Notes: generated from the letters alone by a model not told the origin. A stretch of 17,730 nt of DNA from an uncultured Alphaproteobacteria bacterium (GCA_937988735.1 CALKHQ010000193.1:1-17730); one strand, 5' to 3'. Numbered from the stretch's first letter, positions 1-7,894 are shown. Program-made: numbers and translations.

Positions 1-1103
1 CCAACGACCACAACCCCCTGCTCGACTCCTCGGCCGAGATGGTGATCAACCGGCTGCTGGTGATGCAGCCGTCGGACCTGTTCATCCAGGAGCATCCGGA
101 ATACGGGCTGTCGCTCTACGACTCCCACCGCGACGGCAGCGGCGTCTGCTACTCCTCCTACCTGCGGCCGGTGCTGAACATGCGGCCGCGCTATGCCGGC
201 TGGCTCGGCGCCTACGGCTCCGGCCTGTGGCAGTACAACGCGGACACCCACCTGCTCGACTGGCTGGAGGCGCAGGGCATCCCGTTCGACGTCGTCACCG
301 ATGAGGACCTGCACCGTGACGGGGTGGAGGCGATCGCGCCCTACCGGGTGGTGCTGTCCGGCACCCATCCCGAATACCACTCCACCCGGATGTGGGATGC
401 GATGATGGCGTGGCAGTCGCGCGGCGGCCGGCTGATGTACCTCGGCGCCAACGGCTGGTACTGGCGGATCGCCTTCCACCGCGACCTGCCGGGCGTGATC
501 GAGGTGCGGCGCGCCGAGGACGGCATCCGCTGCTGGGCGGCGGAGCCGGGCGAGTACTACCACAGCTTCACCGGCGAATACGGCGGGCTGTGGCGGCGCC
601 AGGACCGGCCGCCCAACGTCGTCACCGGCGTCGGTTTCACCGCCCAGGGCTTCGACTGGTGCAGCTACTACCGGCGCACCCCCGCCTCGCGCGACCCGCG
701 CGCCGCCTTCATCTTCGAGGGCGTGGAGGAGGAGATCATCGGCAACTTCGGGCTGATCGGGAACGGCGCCGCCGGGCTTGAGCTCGACCGCGCCGACATG
801 AGGCTCGGCACGCCGCCGCACGCGCTCGTCCTCGCCTCCTCCGAAGGCCACTCGGACATCTATCTGGTGGTGACCGAGGAGGTGAACGTGACCACGCCGG
901 ACATCACCGGCAGCCAGTCGCCGCTGTGCCGCGCGGACCTCACGTTCTACGAGACGCCGTCCGGCGGCGCGGTGTTCTCTACCGGCTCCATCGCCTGGTG
1001 CGGCAGCCTCAGCCACAACGGCTACGACAACAACGTCTCCCGGATCACGGCGAACGTGCTGCGCCGGTTCATGGACGAGACGCCGTTCACGATGCCGCGC
1101 TAG
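1..1103 (+). CDS. N,N-dimethylformamidase large (beta) subunit-like protein, 3' part
   Basis: The frame is open from the first bases of the window, so this is the C-terminal ~366 residues of a longer protein whose start lies upstream; the first internal ATG (position 39) is not the true start. The sequence has the Trp/Tyr/Gly-rich character of the C-terminal domain of N,N-dimethylformamidase large subunits: a YDSHRDGSGVCYSSYLRP stretch near the beginning, then HLLDWLEAQGIPFDVVTDEDL, SGTHPEYHS, a LMYLGANGWYWRIAFH segment and the final GSIAWCGSLSHNGYDNNVSRI. Characterised members hydrolyse small amides such as dimethylformamide and bind one iron through two Tyr and one Glu; the Glu of HPEYHS and nearby Tyr residues are candidates here, but I cannot align them. 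Most relatives are uncharacterised, so the substrate is unknown. The gene ends in TAG and is followed by a GC hairpin. Family assignment is fairly firm, function is not. Confidence 0.8.
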   Translation, partial: NDHNPLLDSSAEMVINRLLVMQPSDLFIQEHPEYGLSLYDSHRDGSGVCYSSYLRPVLNMRPRYAGWLGAYGSGLWQYNADTHLLDWLEAQGIPFDVVTDEDLHRDGVEAIAPYRVVLSGTHPEYHSTRMWDAMMAWQSRGGRLMYLGANGWYWRIAFHRDLPGVIEVRRAEDGIRCWAAEPGEYYHSFTGEYGGLWRRQDRPPNVVTGVGFTAQGFDWCSYYRRTPASRDPRAAFIFEGVEEEIIGNFGLIGNGAAGLELDRADMRLGTPPHALVLASSEGHSDIYLVVTEEVNVTTPDITGSQSPLCRADLTFYETPSGGAVFSTGSIAWCGSLSHNGYDNNVSRITANVLRRFMDETPFTMPR

Positions 1104-1127
1104 CCGCGCAACCGCGCATCCGCTGCC

Positions 1128-1154
1128 GTCGCCGGGGCCCCGCGCCCCGGCGAC
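1128..1154 (+). terminator. GC-rich hairpin after the DMFase-like gene
   Basis: A perfect 10-bp inverted repeat (arms GTCGCCGGGG and CCCCGGCGAC) with a 7-nt loop begins 24 nt after the TAG at 1101-1103. No T-tract follows, so it is not a classical intrinsic terminator, but it could end or stabilise the upstream transcript. Its position only 6 nt before the GTG at 1161 also argues that the next gene starts at the later ATG (1197). Confidence 0.45.
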
Positions 1155-1196
1155 AAAGCCGTGGCCGCGGCCCCGGCCCGGCGCTATGACGGATTC

Positions 1197-3218
1197 ATGG
1201 CGAGGGGGGGCGAGTCGCGGAGCAGCACGGGACGACGGCCGGCCCGCCGGAAATCAGCGCGCCCGCCTGGCGGCAAGGCGCCGGCGAAACGCAAGACAGC
1301 CGCCAAGCGGAAGGCGGCGCCGAAGCCGAAGCCCGCCGCCAGGCGCCCGCGCAAGCCGCCGGCGCGAAAGCCGCCCTCCAGCCGCCGCCCCCGCAGGACC
1401 GCCCGCAGCGGGCGCCCCCGTCGCCGCCTGCGGCCGTGGCAGCGGATCCTGACCTGGGCCGCGGTCGCCTGCATCTGGATCCTGGTCGGGCTGACCGGCG
1501 TCGTCGCCTGGTTCGCCTACGACCTTCCTTCCATCGACGACGCGATGGCGGCCTCGCGCCGGCCGAGCATGGTGATCCGGGCGGCCGACGGGGCGGTAAT
1601 CGCGAGCTACGGCGACTATCACGGCGGCGCGCTCGCCTACGAGGAGCTGCCCGAGCCCCTGGTCCAGGCCGTGCTGGCGACCGAGGACCGCCGCTTCTTC
1701 GACCACCCCGGCATCGACCTGATCGGCATCGGCCGGGCCATGGTGCGGAACATCGCCGCCGGCGACATCGTCGAGGGGGCGAGCACCATCACCCAGCAGC
1801 TGGCGAAGAACTTGTTCCTGAGCCCGGAGCGGTCGGTCCGGCGCAAGGTGCAGGAAGCGCTGCTGGCGCTGTGGCTGGAGCACCGCTTCTCCAAGCAGCA
1901 GATCCTCGCCATCTACCTCAACCGCGTCTATTTCGGCGCCGGCGCCTATGGCGTCGAAGCCGCGGCCCAGCGCTTCTTCGGCCACAGCGCGCGCCGCCTG
2001 GACCTGGCGGAGGCCGCAATCCTGGCCGGGCTGCTGAAGGCGCCGTCGCGGTTCAACCCCGCCGCCGACCCGGTGCGCGCCGCCGAACGTGCGGCGACCG
2101 TGCTGGAGAGCATGGTTGATGCCGGCTTCCTGACCGAAACGGCAGCCGCCGCGGCGCGGGCGACGGCGGTCGCCTATGCCGGCGCCGGCGGCGCCCAGCG
2201 CATCGCCGACGCCCTCTACTTCGCCGACTGGGTTGCGGAGCAGGCGGCCGCGCTGGTGCCGCCGTCCGCGGGGGACCTCGTCGTCACCACCACGCTCGAC
2301 CGCGCCCTGCAGGCGACGGCGACGGCGGAGCTGCGCGGGCTGCTCGCGGGCGCCGGCGCCGCCGCGCGCGCCGGACAGGGTGCCGCCGTGCTGATGACCG
2401 CCGACGGCGCGGTCAGGGCGATGGTCGGCGGCCGCGACTACCAGGCGAGCCAGTTCAACCGGGCGACAGCGGCGCTGCGCCAGCCGGGCTCGGCATTCAA
2501 GCCCTTCCTCTACCTCGCCGCGCTGGAGGACGGCTGGCGGCCGGGGAGCCCGATCGACGACAGCCCGGTCTCGATCGGCGACTGGTCGCCGCAGAACTAC
2601 GACGGCCGCTTCCGCGGCGAGGTCACGCTCCGCACCGCCTTCGCGCAGTCGCTGAACGCCGCCGCCGCGCGGCTGATCCAGGCCGTCGGGCCGCGGGCGG
2701 TGCGCGCGGTCGCCCAGCGGCTGGGCATTGCGACCGACCTGCCCGCCATCCCCGCGCTGGCGCTCGGTGCCGCGGAGGTGCGGCTGGTGGAGCTGACCGG
2801 CGCCTACGCCGCCTTCGCCAATGGCGGCCACGCCGTCGAACCCTACGGCATCGCCGAGATCCGCACCCGCGACGGCGCGCTGCTGTACCGTCGGGAAAGC
2901 GGCCGCCTGTCGCGCCAGATCGGCAGCAGCGAGCTCGCGGCGATGGACACGCTGCTGCAGGCGGTGGTCAGCGAGGGCAGCGGCCGGGCGGCGGCGCTGC
3001 CCGGCGTCACCGTCGCCGGCAAGACCGGCACCAGCTCCGACTACCGCGACGCCTGGTTCGTCGGCCACGCCGGCGGGCTCGTGCTCGGCGTGTGGCTCGG
3101 CAACGACGACAACAGCCCGATGCGCGCCGTCACCGGCGGCGGTCTGCCGGCGGAGCTGTGGCGCGCGATCATGGCGCGGGCGCTGGGGCTGTCGGCGGGG
3201 GCCGCCGCGGAACGATGA
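1197..3218 (+). CDS. Bifunctional class A penicillin-binding protein (PBP1A family)
   Basis: Inner-membrane enzyme that polymerises lipid II (glycosyltransferase family 51) and cross-links the stem peptides (transpeptidase). With the ATG at 1197 it has 673 residues; an in-frame GTG at 1161 would add 12 but sits directly behind a hairpin. Residues 1-83 form a very basic Lys/Arg/Pro/Ala cytoplasmic tail, followed by one transmembrane helix (about 84-106). The GT51 domain shows TEDRRFF with catalytic Glu163, then GASTITQQLAKNLFL and RKVQEALLALWLE before YLNRVYFGAGAYG. The transpeptidase domain has all three penicillin-binding motifs: SAFK (Ser432, Lys435), SLN (485-487) and KTGT (from 609). No key residue is missing. 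The 3' end overlaps the convergent MFS gene by 50 bp. No clear Shine-Dalgarno precedes either start, so the exact N-terminus is the main uncertainty. Confidence 0.93.
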   Translation: MARGGESRSSTGRRPARRKSARPPGGKAPAKRKTAAKRKAAPKPKPAARRPRKPPARKPPSSRRPRRTARSGRPRRRLRPWQRILTWAAVACIWILVGLTGVVAWFAYDLPSIDDAMAASRRPSMVIRAADGAVIASYGDYHGGALAYEELPEPLVQAVLATEDRRFFDHPGIDLIGIGRAMVRNIAAGDIVEGASTITQQLAKNLFLSPERSVRRKVQEALLALWLEHRFSKQQILAIYLNRVYFGAGAYGVEAAAQRFFGHSARRLDLAEAAILAGLLKAPSRFNPAADPVRAAERAATVLESMVDAGFLTETAAAAARATAVAYAGAGGAQRIADALYFADWVAEQAAALVPPSAGDLVVTTTLDRALQATATAELRGLLAGAGAAARAGQGAAVLMTADGAVRAMVGGRDYQASQFNRATAALRQPGSAFKPFLYLAALEDGWRPGSPIDDSPVSIGDWSPQNYDGRFRGEVTLRTAFAQSLNAAAARLIQAVGPRAVRAVAQRLGIATDLPAIPALALGAAEVRLVELTGAYAAFANGGHAVEPYGIAEIRTRDGALLYRRESGRLSRQIGSSELAAMDTLLQAVVSEGSGRAAALPGVTVAGKTGTSSDYRDAWFVGHAGGLVLGVWLGNDDNSPMRAVTGGGLPAELWRAIMARALGLSAGAAAER

Positions 3219-4398
3219 GGCGCTCGGCGGCGAGCGTCGCCAGCCCTGCGATGCCGATCGCGCAGGTCATCACCAGCGGCGTGCCGTCGTGCAGCCGGGC
3301 GGCGACGTTGCCCCAGATCGCGGCGAAGCCGTAGGTGCAGAAGCCGGCGAGTGCGGCGGCGGCCCCGGCCATCGCCGGAAACGGCCCGATCGCGCCGGCC
3401 GTCGCGTTCGGCATCACGAAGCCGATCCCGGCCATGTACACCGCCATCGGCATGAGGATCGCGGCGACCGAATCGATGCCGGCGATGCCAAGGACGGCGA
3501 GCATCGTCCCGGCCCCTGCGGTCAGCAGCGCGCCCACGGTCGCCAGCCGCTCCAGCCGGAGACGGCCCGACAGCCGGCCGGAGAGCAGGGTTCCGGCCAT
3601 GTAGCCGCCGACCGCAGCGGCGAAGCAGAAGCCGAAGGCGGTCTCCGACAGGCCGTGGTAGTCGATGAAGACGAAGGACGAGCCGGAGATGAAGGCGAAC
3701 AGCCCGGCATAGCCGCTGGTCAGCATCGCGACATAGCCGAGGTAGGTGCGGTCGCCGACCAGCAGCCGGTAGTTGGCCAGGAGGCGCCCGGGCCGCGTCG
3801 CCTCCGGGTTGCGGTGGCGGTTGGTCTCGGCGAGCAGCAGCAGCGTTCCGGCGACCGCGGCGCCGCCGAACACCGCCATCAGCGCGAAATTCGCCTGCCA
3901 GCCCAGCCACTGCTGCATCAGCCCGCCGAGCACCGGGCCGATTGCAGGGGCCAGCGCCATCGCCGCGCCCATGTAGGCCAGCACCTTCGCCGCGCGCTCC
4001 CGCCCGTAGACGTCCCGCACCACGGCGCGGCCGACGACCGGGCCGACGCAGGCCCCGAGCGCCTGCAGGAAGCGGCCGGCCACCAGCCAGCCGATCGACG
4101 GGGCCAGCATGCACAGCACGCTGGCGGCGAGGTAGAGGAACAGCCCGCCGATCAGCACCGGCCGCCGGCCGAAGCGGTCGCTGAGCGGCCCGTGGACGAG
4201 CTGGCAGAGGGCGAAGGCGACCAGGAAGCCGCTGAGGGTGAGCTGCACGTTCGGCTCGTCGGTGCCCAGCGCGTCGCGGATCGCCGGCAGCGACGGCAGG
4301 TAGAGGTCGGTGGACACTGGCCCCAGCGCGACCACCATCGTCAGCAGCACCGCGACTGCGAGCGAGTCGGGCGCGGGGCGGGCTCGCTGTCGGGTCAT
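3169..4398 (-). CDS. Bcr/CflA-type MFS drug efflux transporter (second of tandem pair)
   Basis: A 409-residue, 12-helix major facilitator protein predicted to pump drugs or other small molecules out across the inner membrane by proton antiport. TM1 carries the Bcr/CflA pattern STDLYLPSLPAI with acidic Asp31, and the loop after TM2 has the MFS signature GPLSDRFGRRPVLIGG (DRFGRR at 74-79); LQALGACVGPVVGRAVVRD follows in the TM4 region. The frame is open further upstream, but the ATG at 4398 was chosen because it overlaps the stop of the upstream transporter gene as ATGA, which implies translational coupling, and because the extension reads into the other gene. The stop lies inside the convergent PBP gene. 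The closing tail is Pro/Ala-rich. Together with its neighbour it is probably an ancient tandem duplicate. The substrate cannot be told from sequence. Confidence 0.9.
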   Translation of the reverse strand: MTRQRARPAPDSLAVAVLLTMVVALGPVSTDLYLPSLPAIRDALGTDEPNVQLTLSGFLVAFALCQLVHGPLSDRFGRRPVLIGGLFLYLAASVLCMLAPSIGWLVAGRFLQALGACVGPVVGRAVVRDVYGRERAAKVLAYMGAAMALAPAIGPVLGGLMQQWLGWQANFALMAVFGGAAVAGTLLLLAETNRHRNPEATRPGRLLANYRLLVGDRTYLGYVAMLTSGYAGLFAFISGSSFVFIDYHGLSETAFGFCFAAAVGGYMAGTLLSGRLSGRLRLERLATVGALLTAGAGTMLAVLGIAGIDSVAAILMPMAVYMAGIGFVMPNATAGAIGPFPAMAGAAAALAGFCTYGFAAIWGNVAARLHDGTPLVMTCAIGIAGLATLAAERLIVPRRPPPTAPAPAP

Positions 4399-5588
4399 GC
4401 GCGTCCCGCCGTCCGCGGCACGACGCCCCACGCGACCAGCACCGCCGCCAGCCCCGAGACGACGAGTGCCACCCCCATCGGCCGGGCGGTACCGTCCTCC
4501 AGCGCGGCGACGAGGATGGTGCCGGCGGCACCGATGCCCATCTGGGCGAAGCCGACCAGCGCGGAGGCGGTGCCGGCGATCTTCGGGTGCGGGCCGATCG
4601 CGCCGGCGAAGGCGTTGGGGAGCGCGATCCCCATGCCGATGTTGAACAGCATCGCGGCCGCAATGACCGAGACCACCGAAACCCAGCCCGCCTGGGTCAG
4701 CGCCAGCATTGCGAGCCCGCCCGCCGCCATCACCACCACCCCGATGCGGAGCGTCGCCACCAGCGACAGCCATCGGGCCATGCGGGCGGCAACAAGGGTC
4801 CCGACCACATAGGCGGAGACGTTGAACACCGCGAGCCAGCCGAAGGTATCGGCGGAAAGGCCGAGGATCCCGCGCAGCACGAAGGGCGAGGTGGCGGCAT
4901 AGGAGAACAGCCCGAAGAAGACGAATCCGACGACCAGGCTGCAGCCGGTGAAGTCGCGGTGGCGGCCGAGTTCGCGGGCGTTGCCGAGGAACCGGCGCGG
5001 GCTCGTCGCCGCCGGGTCCTTGTGCCGGTTGGTCTCGCCGAGCACGGCCATCATCAGCGCCAGCAGCGCGACGGCGATGATGGCAAGCGCAAGGAAATTG
5101 GCCTGCCAGCCGATGTGTGCCTGCAGCTGGCCGCCCATCACCGGGGCCAGGGCGGGCGCCACCGCGAGCGCGGTTCCGACCACGGCGAAGACGTGTCGCG
5201 CCCGCTCCGGCGGGAACAGGTCGCGCACCATGGCACGGCCGGCGACCGGTCCCGTGCAGGCGCCGAAGGCCTGGACGACCCGCGCCGCCGCGAGCTGCTG
5301 CGCGCTCGCCGCCAGCGCACAGCCGACGCTCGCCACCACGAACAGCGCGAGCCCAGCGAGCAGCACCGGGCGCCGCCCGTAGCGGTCGGACAGCGGCCCC
5401 ACCGCAAGCTGGGCGAAGGCGAAACCGACCAGATAGGCGGTCACCGTCAGCTGCACCTCGGCCTCGCTGGCGTTGAGCGCCAGCTCGATGTCGGTCAGCG
5501 ACGGGATGTAGATCGAGGCGGTCAGCGGCCCGACCGAGACCAGCATGGTGATGAGGCCGATCAGGACGCCGGGCGCGCGGGTGATCAT
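4395..5588 (-). CDS. Bcr/CflA-type MFS transporter (first of tandem pair)
   Basis: A 397-residue, 12-helix inner-membrane transporter, similar along its length to the downstream gene: EVQLTVTAYLVGFAFAQL, GPLSDRYGRRPVLLAG (DRYGRR at 68-73), VVQAFGACTGPVAGRAMVRD, and GETNRHKDPAATSPRRFL after TM6 matched by ETNRHRNPEATRPGRLL in the paralogue. The family is known for multidrug and bicyclomycin-type export. In TM1 the family's TD-YLPSLP pattern reads TASIYIPSL, so the acidic residue present as Asp31 in the paralogue is Ser25 here, which may alter proton coupling or substrate charge. The ATG at 5588 lacks a strong Shine-Dalgarno. It is the promoter-proximal gene of a two-gene unit, divergent from the small exported protein at 5851 across about 260 bp. 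The start may be a few codons off. Confidence 0.9.
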   Translation of the reverse strand: MITRAPGVLIGLITMLVSVGPLTASIYIPSLTDIELALNASEAEVQLTVTAYLVGFAFAQLAVGPLSDRYGRRPVLLAGLALFVVASVGCALAASAQQLAAARVVQAFGACTGPVAGRAMVRDLFPPERARHVFAVVGTALAVAPALAPVMGGQLQAHIGWQANFLALAIIAVALLALMMAVLGETNRHKDPAATSPRRFLGNARELGRHRDFTGCSLVVGFVFFGLFSYAATSPFVLRGILGLSADTFGWLAVFNVSAYVVGTLVAARMARWLSLVATLRIGVVVMAAGGLAMLALTQAGWVSVVSVIAAAMLFNIGMGIALPNAFAGAIGPHPKIAGTASALVGFAQMGIGAAGTILVAALEDGTARPMGVALVVSGLAAVLVAWGVVPRTAGRA

Positions 5589-5850
5589 CGGGTCTGCAGG
5601 ATCCGTGCGGTCGGCGGAGGCCGCAGCCTAGTGCCGGGCCCGCGCCCGGACCAGCGGGAATCGACGCAGGTCAGGGCCGCGTCCGACGCAGGACTGCTGC
5701 CGTGCCGCGAAGGGACCCCTTGCCTCGGGTCCGGCCCGGTTCCGCCCGGTTTTCAGCACATTCGGCCCCCACCTGCTGCCGTGACGGCCGCTCCCCCAAC
5801 CGGGGACATCGGAGGATGCGACGGCCCGCGATGCAGGAACCGAGGACAGA

Positions 5851-6318
5851 ATGACCAGGACCCTGGCGGCGCTCGCCGTCGCTGCTGCAACCGTCGCCGC
5901 CTCCGCCGCCCAGGCCTGCGAGGTGCCTCTCCCGCTGCGGCCGGAGCTCGCGGTGATCACGCCGGTGATTGCGCGCGGCGAGGTGGTGGCGGTCGAACCG
6001 GACGGGCGCGGCGGCGCGGTGCTCACCCTCGCCGTCACCGAGACCCTGAAGGGAACCGAGGCGGAAACCTGGGCCGTCGCCTGGGACGCGTGGAGCGTGG
6101 TTCCGCCGCCGGAGACGGTCGAAGCCTTCGTCGCGCGCTTCGGCACCGACGTTGTCCTCGGCCTCACCCCCGCCGTGCCCGGGATTGCGGTGGACGACGC
6201 GCCGGCGCGGATCGAGGCGGGCGAAGGCGCGCTCGCCCAGGAGAACTGCGCCCTGCCCTTCCTCGACAGCTACGCCGCCCTGGTCCCCATGCTGGCGGAA
6301 CGCGGCCTCACTGACTGA
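5851..6318 (+). CDS. Small exported protein of unknown function
   Basis: I do not recognise this 155-residue protein. The ATG is preceded by CGAGGACAGA, a good Shine-Dalgarno at normal spacing. Residues 1-22 look like a Sec signal peptide (Ala/Val-rich, probable cleavage after AQA just before Cys23), so the mature protein of about 133 residues should be periplasmic or secreted. It has just two cysteines in the mature part, Cys23 and Cys133, which could form a disulfide between its ends. The segment ARGEVVAVEPDGRGG followed by AVLTLAVTETLKG suggests paired beta-strands of a small beta-barrel domain ending in a 'LKG' turn, but no catalytic or metal-binding motif is visible. A lipoprotein reading of Cys23 is unlikely because the preceding residues (AAQA) are a poor lipobox. 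It stands alone, divergent from the MFS pair and convergent with nudC (18-bp gap). Confidence 0.75.
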   Translation: MTRTLAALAVAAATVAASAAQACEVPLPLRPELAVITPVIARGEVVAVEPDGRGGAVLTLAVTETLKGTEAETWAVAWDAWSVVPPPETVEAFVARFGTDVVLGLTPAVPGIAVDDAPARIEAGEGALAQENCALPFLDSYAALVPMLAERGLTD

Positions 6319-6336
6319 GCGGCCGCGCCGGGCGCG

Positions 6337-7251
6337 CTACAGCGCCAGCCAGTCGTCGATCATGTGCCGCGCAATCGAATCGAGGCGCGGCAGGCGGAAG
6401 CTGTCGTTCTCGGGCGATGCCTTCAGCGTCGCCCGGTCGAACCACATTGCATGCTCGAGCTCCTCGGGATCGACCTTGAGCGCCAGCGATTTCGCCCGCG
6501 CCCAGAAGCCGAGCATGATCGAGGACGGGAACGGCCACGGCTGGGAGGAGTGGTAGCAGATGTCGTCGATGCGGATGCCGACTTCCTCCCACACCTCGCG
6601 GGCGACCGCGTCCTCCAGGCTCTCGCCGGGTTCGACGAAGCCGGCCAGCACCGAATGCATGCCGGGCGGCCAGGCCTTCTGCCGCCCGAGGATCACGCGG
6701 TCGCCGCCGTCGTGGATCAGCATGATCACCGCCGGATCGGTGCGCGGAAAATGGTGGATGCCGCAGCCCTCGCCGGTGCAGACGCGGACATGGCCGGCAT
6801 TGCGGCTTTCGGTCGGCGCGCCGCAGGCGCCGCAGAAGCGGTGGCGCTGGTGCCAGTGGGCCATCGCCCGGGCGTAGGCGAGGATGGAGCCGTCGGCGCC
6901 GCGCAGCAGCGGCCCGACCGCGCGCAGGTCGCGATAGGCCGCCTCGCCGTAGACCGGCTCCTCCGCCACATGGGCGGAGAGATCGATGCAGAAGTAGCTG
7001 GTGGACTGGATCTCGCCCAGATAGACCGGCTCCGCCCCCGCCTCGAGCCAGGTCCGTACCTCCGCCGCCGACCAGTGCACGGGCGCCGGGTCCGGCGTCA
7101 CCAGGTTGCGGTCGCGCCAGACCGGCACGAAGCGGGCTGCCGGATCGTTCAGGCGCTGGGCCAGCCAGGCCGCATCGCCGCGTCGGTCGTGGCGGCGGTC
7201 GAGCGGCCCGGCGGCATAGACGTTGGGACGGGAAGGATTCGGCCGGAACAT
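6337..7251 (-). CDS. nudC: NADH pyrophosphatase / NAD-capped RNA hydrolase NudC
   Basis: A 304-residue Nudix hydrolase that cleaves NADH (and, in characterised homologues, the NAD cap of RNA) to NMN(H) plus AMP or 5'-monophosphate RNA, in the cytoplasm with divalent metal. The central zinc ribbon is complete: Cys140-x2-Cys143 and Cys158-x4-Cys163. The Nudix box runs from Gly204 to Ile226 and fits G-x5-E-x7-REU-x-EE-x-GU exactly (E210, R218-E219, E222-E223, G225). It is followed by SQPWPFPSS (236-244), the array motif that separates NADH pyrophosphatases from other Nudix enzymes. The N-terminal ~130 residues match the poorly conserved NudC N-terminal domain. The ATG at 7251 has no obvious Shine-Dalgarno, so the gene may be translated from readthrough of the upstream cluster 46 bp away or start slightly elsewhere. 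Assignment is secure. Confidence 0.95.
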   Translation of the reverse strand: MFRPNPSRPNVYAAGPLDRRHDRRGDAAWLAQRLNDPAARFVPVWRDRNLVTPDPAPVHWSAAEVRTWLEAGAEPVYLGEIQSTSYFCIDLSAHVAEEPVYGEAAYRDLRAVGPLLRGADGSILAYARAMAHWHQRHRFCGACGAPTESRNAGHVRVCTGEGCGIHHFPRTDPAVIMLIHDGGDRVILGRQKAWPPGMHSVLAGFVEPGESLEDAVAREVWEEVGIRIDDICYHSSQPWPFPSSIMLGFWARAKSLALKVDPEELEHAMWFDRATLKASPENDSFRLPRLDSIARHMIDDWLAL

Positions 7252-7297
7252 CGCGGCCGATGATAGGACCAGCGCCCCGGGCGCGACAATGGCCGGC

Positions 7298-7669
7298 CTA
7301 GCGCGACAGGCCGCGCGCGGCGAGCGCGTCGAGATAGGCGCGCCAGAGCTTCTCCTGGTCGCGCCCGAGCTCGTAGAGATAGCGCCAGGTGTACAGGCCG
7401 GTGTCGTGCCCGTCGCTGAAGATCAGCCGTACTGCATAGTTGCCGACCGGCTCGATCCCCCGGATCGTCACCGCGCGCTTGCCGGCGACGATGGTTTTCT
7501 GCCCCGGGCCGTGGCCCTGCACCTCGGCCGACGGGCTTTCCACCCGCAGCAGCTCGGCGGAGATGCGGAAGGTGGCGCCGTCATCGAAAGTGACGGTGAG
7601 CCAGCGCTTGGCGGGGTCGAGCGTGATTTCCTTGGGCCAGGCCGTGCCGGCGTCGTCGGCGGCTGCCAT
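7298..7669 (-). CDS. DUF971 / gamma-butyrobetaine hydroxylase N-terminal-like protein
   Basis: A 123-residue stand-alone DUF971 protein. The domain is seen as WPKEITLDPAKRWLTVTFDDG, then FRISAELLRVESPSAEVQGHG, VTIRGIEPVGNYAVRLIFSDGHDTGLYTW and a C-terminal helix YLYELGRDQEKLW. The same fold forms the N-terminus of gamma-butyrobetaine hydroxylases and is fused to or encoded beside Mrp/ApbC-type Fe-S P-loop proteins in other bacteria, which has led to suggestions of a role with iron or Fe-S proteins; its biochemical function is not settled. Here it lacks the dioxygenase domain. It starts 3 bp after the stop of the Trm112-like gene and is almost certainly cotranscribed and translationally coupled with it. 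Family identity is clear, role unknown. Confidence 0.87.
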   Translation of the reverse strand: MAAADDAGTAWPKEITLDPAKRWLTVTFDDGATFRISAELLRVESPSAEVQGHGPGQKTIVAGKRAVTIRGIEPVGNYAVRLIFSDGHDTGLYTWRYLYELGRDQEKLWRAYLDALAARGLSR

Positions 7670-7672
7670 CGC

Positions 7673-7876
7673 TCAGGCCGGATGCTCGTCGTCGCCGAGC
7701 TCGCGGGCCTCGTCGGGCAGCATGATCGGGATGCCGTCGCGGATCGGATAGGCGAGGCGGGCCGCCGTGCTGACCAGTTCGTTGCGCTCCCGGTCGTAGA
7801 TCAGCGGCTTCTTGGTCAGCGGGCAGACCAGGATCTCGAGCAGCTTTGGATCAACCCCCGATCGGGCCTCCGCCAT
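7673..7876 (-). CDS. Trm112 / UPF0434 (YcaR-type) small protein
   Basis: A 67-residue protein of the Trm112 family: [19 protein letters not shown], then [26 protein letters not shown], the fold's hallmark ending. In eukaryotes and archaea Trm112 is the activating partner of several RNA and protein methyltransferases; the bacterial partner is usually unknown. The zinc-type cysteines are reduced to a single Cys in CPLTK, which I believe is common in bacterial members. The start is secure: GGAGGTCATC lies directly before the ATG at 7876. It is 18 bp downstream of the LON-domain gene and 3 bp upstream of the DUF971 gene, in one transcription unit. No methyltransferase gene is adjacent. Confidence 0.92.
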   Translation of the reverse strand: MAEARSGVDPKLLEILVCPLTKKPLIYDRERNELVSTAARLAYPIRDGIPIMLPDEARELGDDEHPA

Positions 7877-7894
7877 GATGACCTCCGTCGTGGT

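Noticed and set aside
1254..3068. Open frame of 604 codons antisense to the PBP gene
   Set aside because: Arg/Gly/Asp/His-rich composition typical of the GC-rich antisense frame; the opposite strand carries all PBP motifs. No family resemblance.
3041..4663. 540-codon minus-strand frame over the downstream MFS gene
   Set aside because: It is an out-of-frame reading of the transporter, Arg/Pro/Ala-rich and without membrane helices.
5694..5783. Two copies of CTGCTGCCGTG (5694-5704 and 5773-5783) between the MFS pair and the small exported gene
   Set aside because: Only 11 bp, 79 bp apart, made of common GC-rich triplets; no promoter element or dyad supports a function.
2821..6314. Long plus-strand open frames (663 and 575 codons) across the MFS pair and the small exported gene
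   Set aside because: They are mirror frames of the two transporters, full of low-complexity His/Arg/Gln/Gly, with no recognisable domain.
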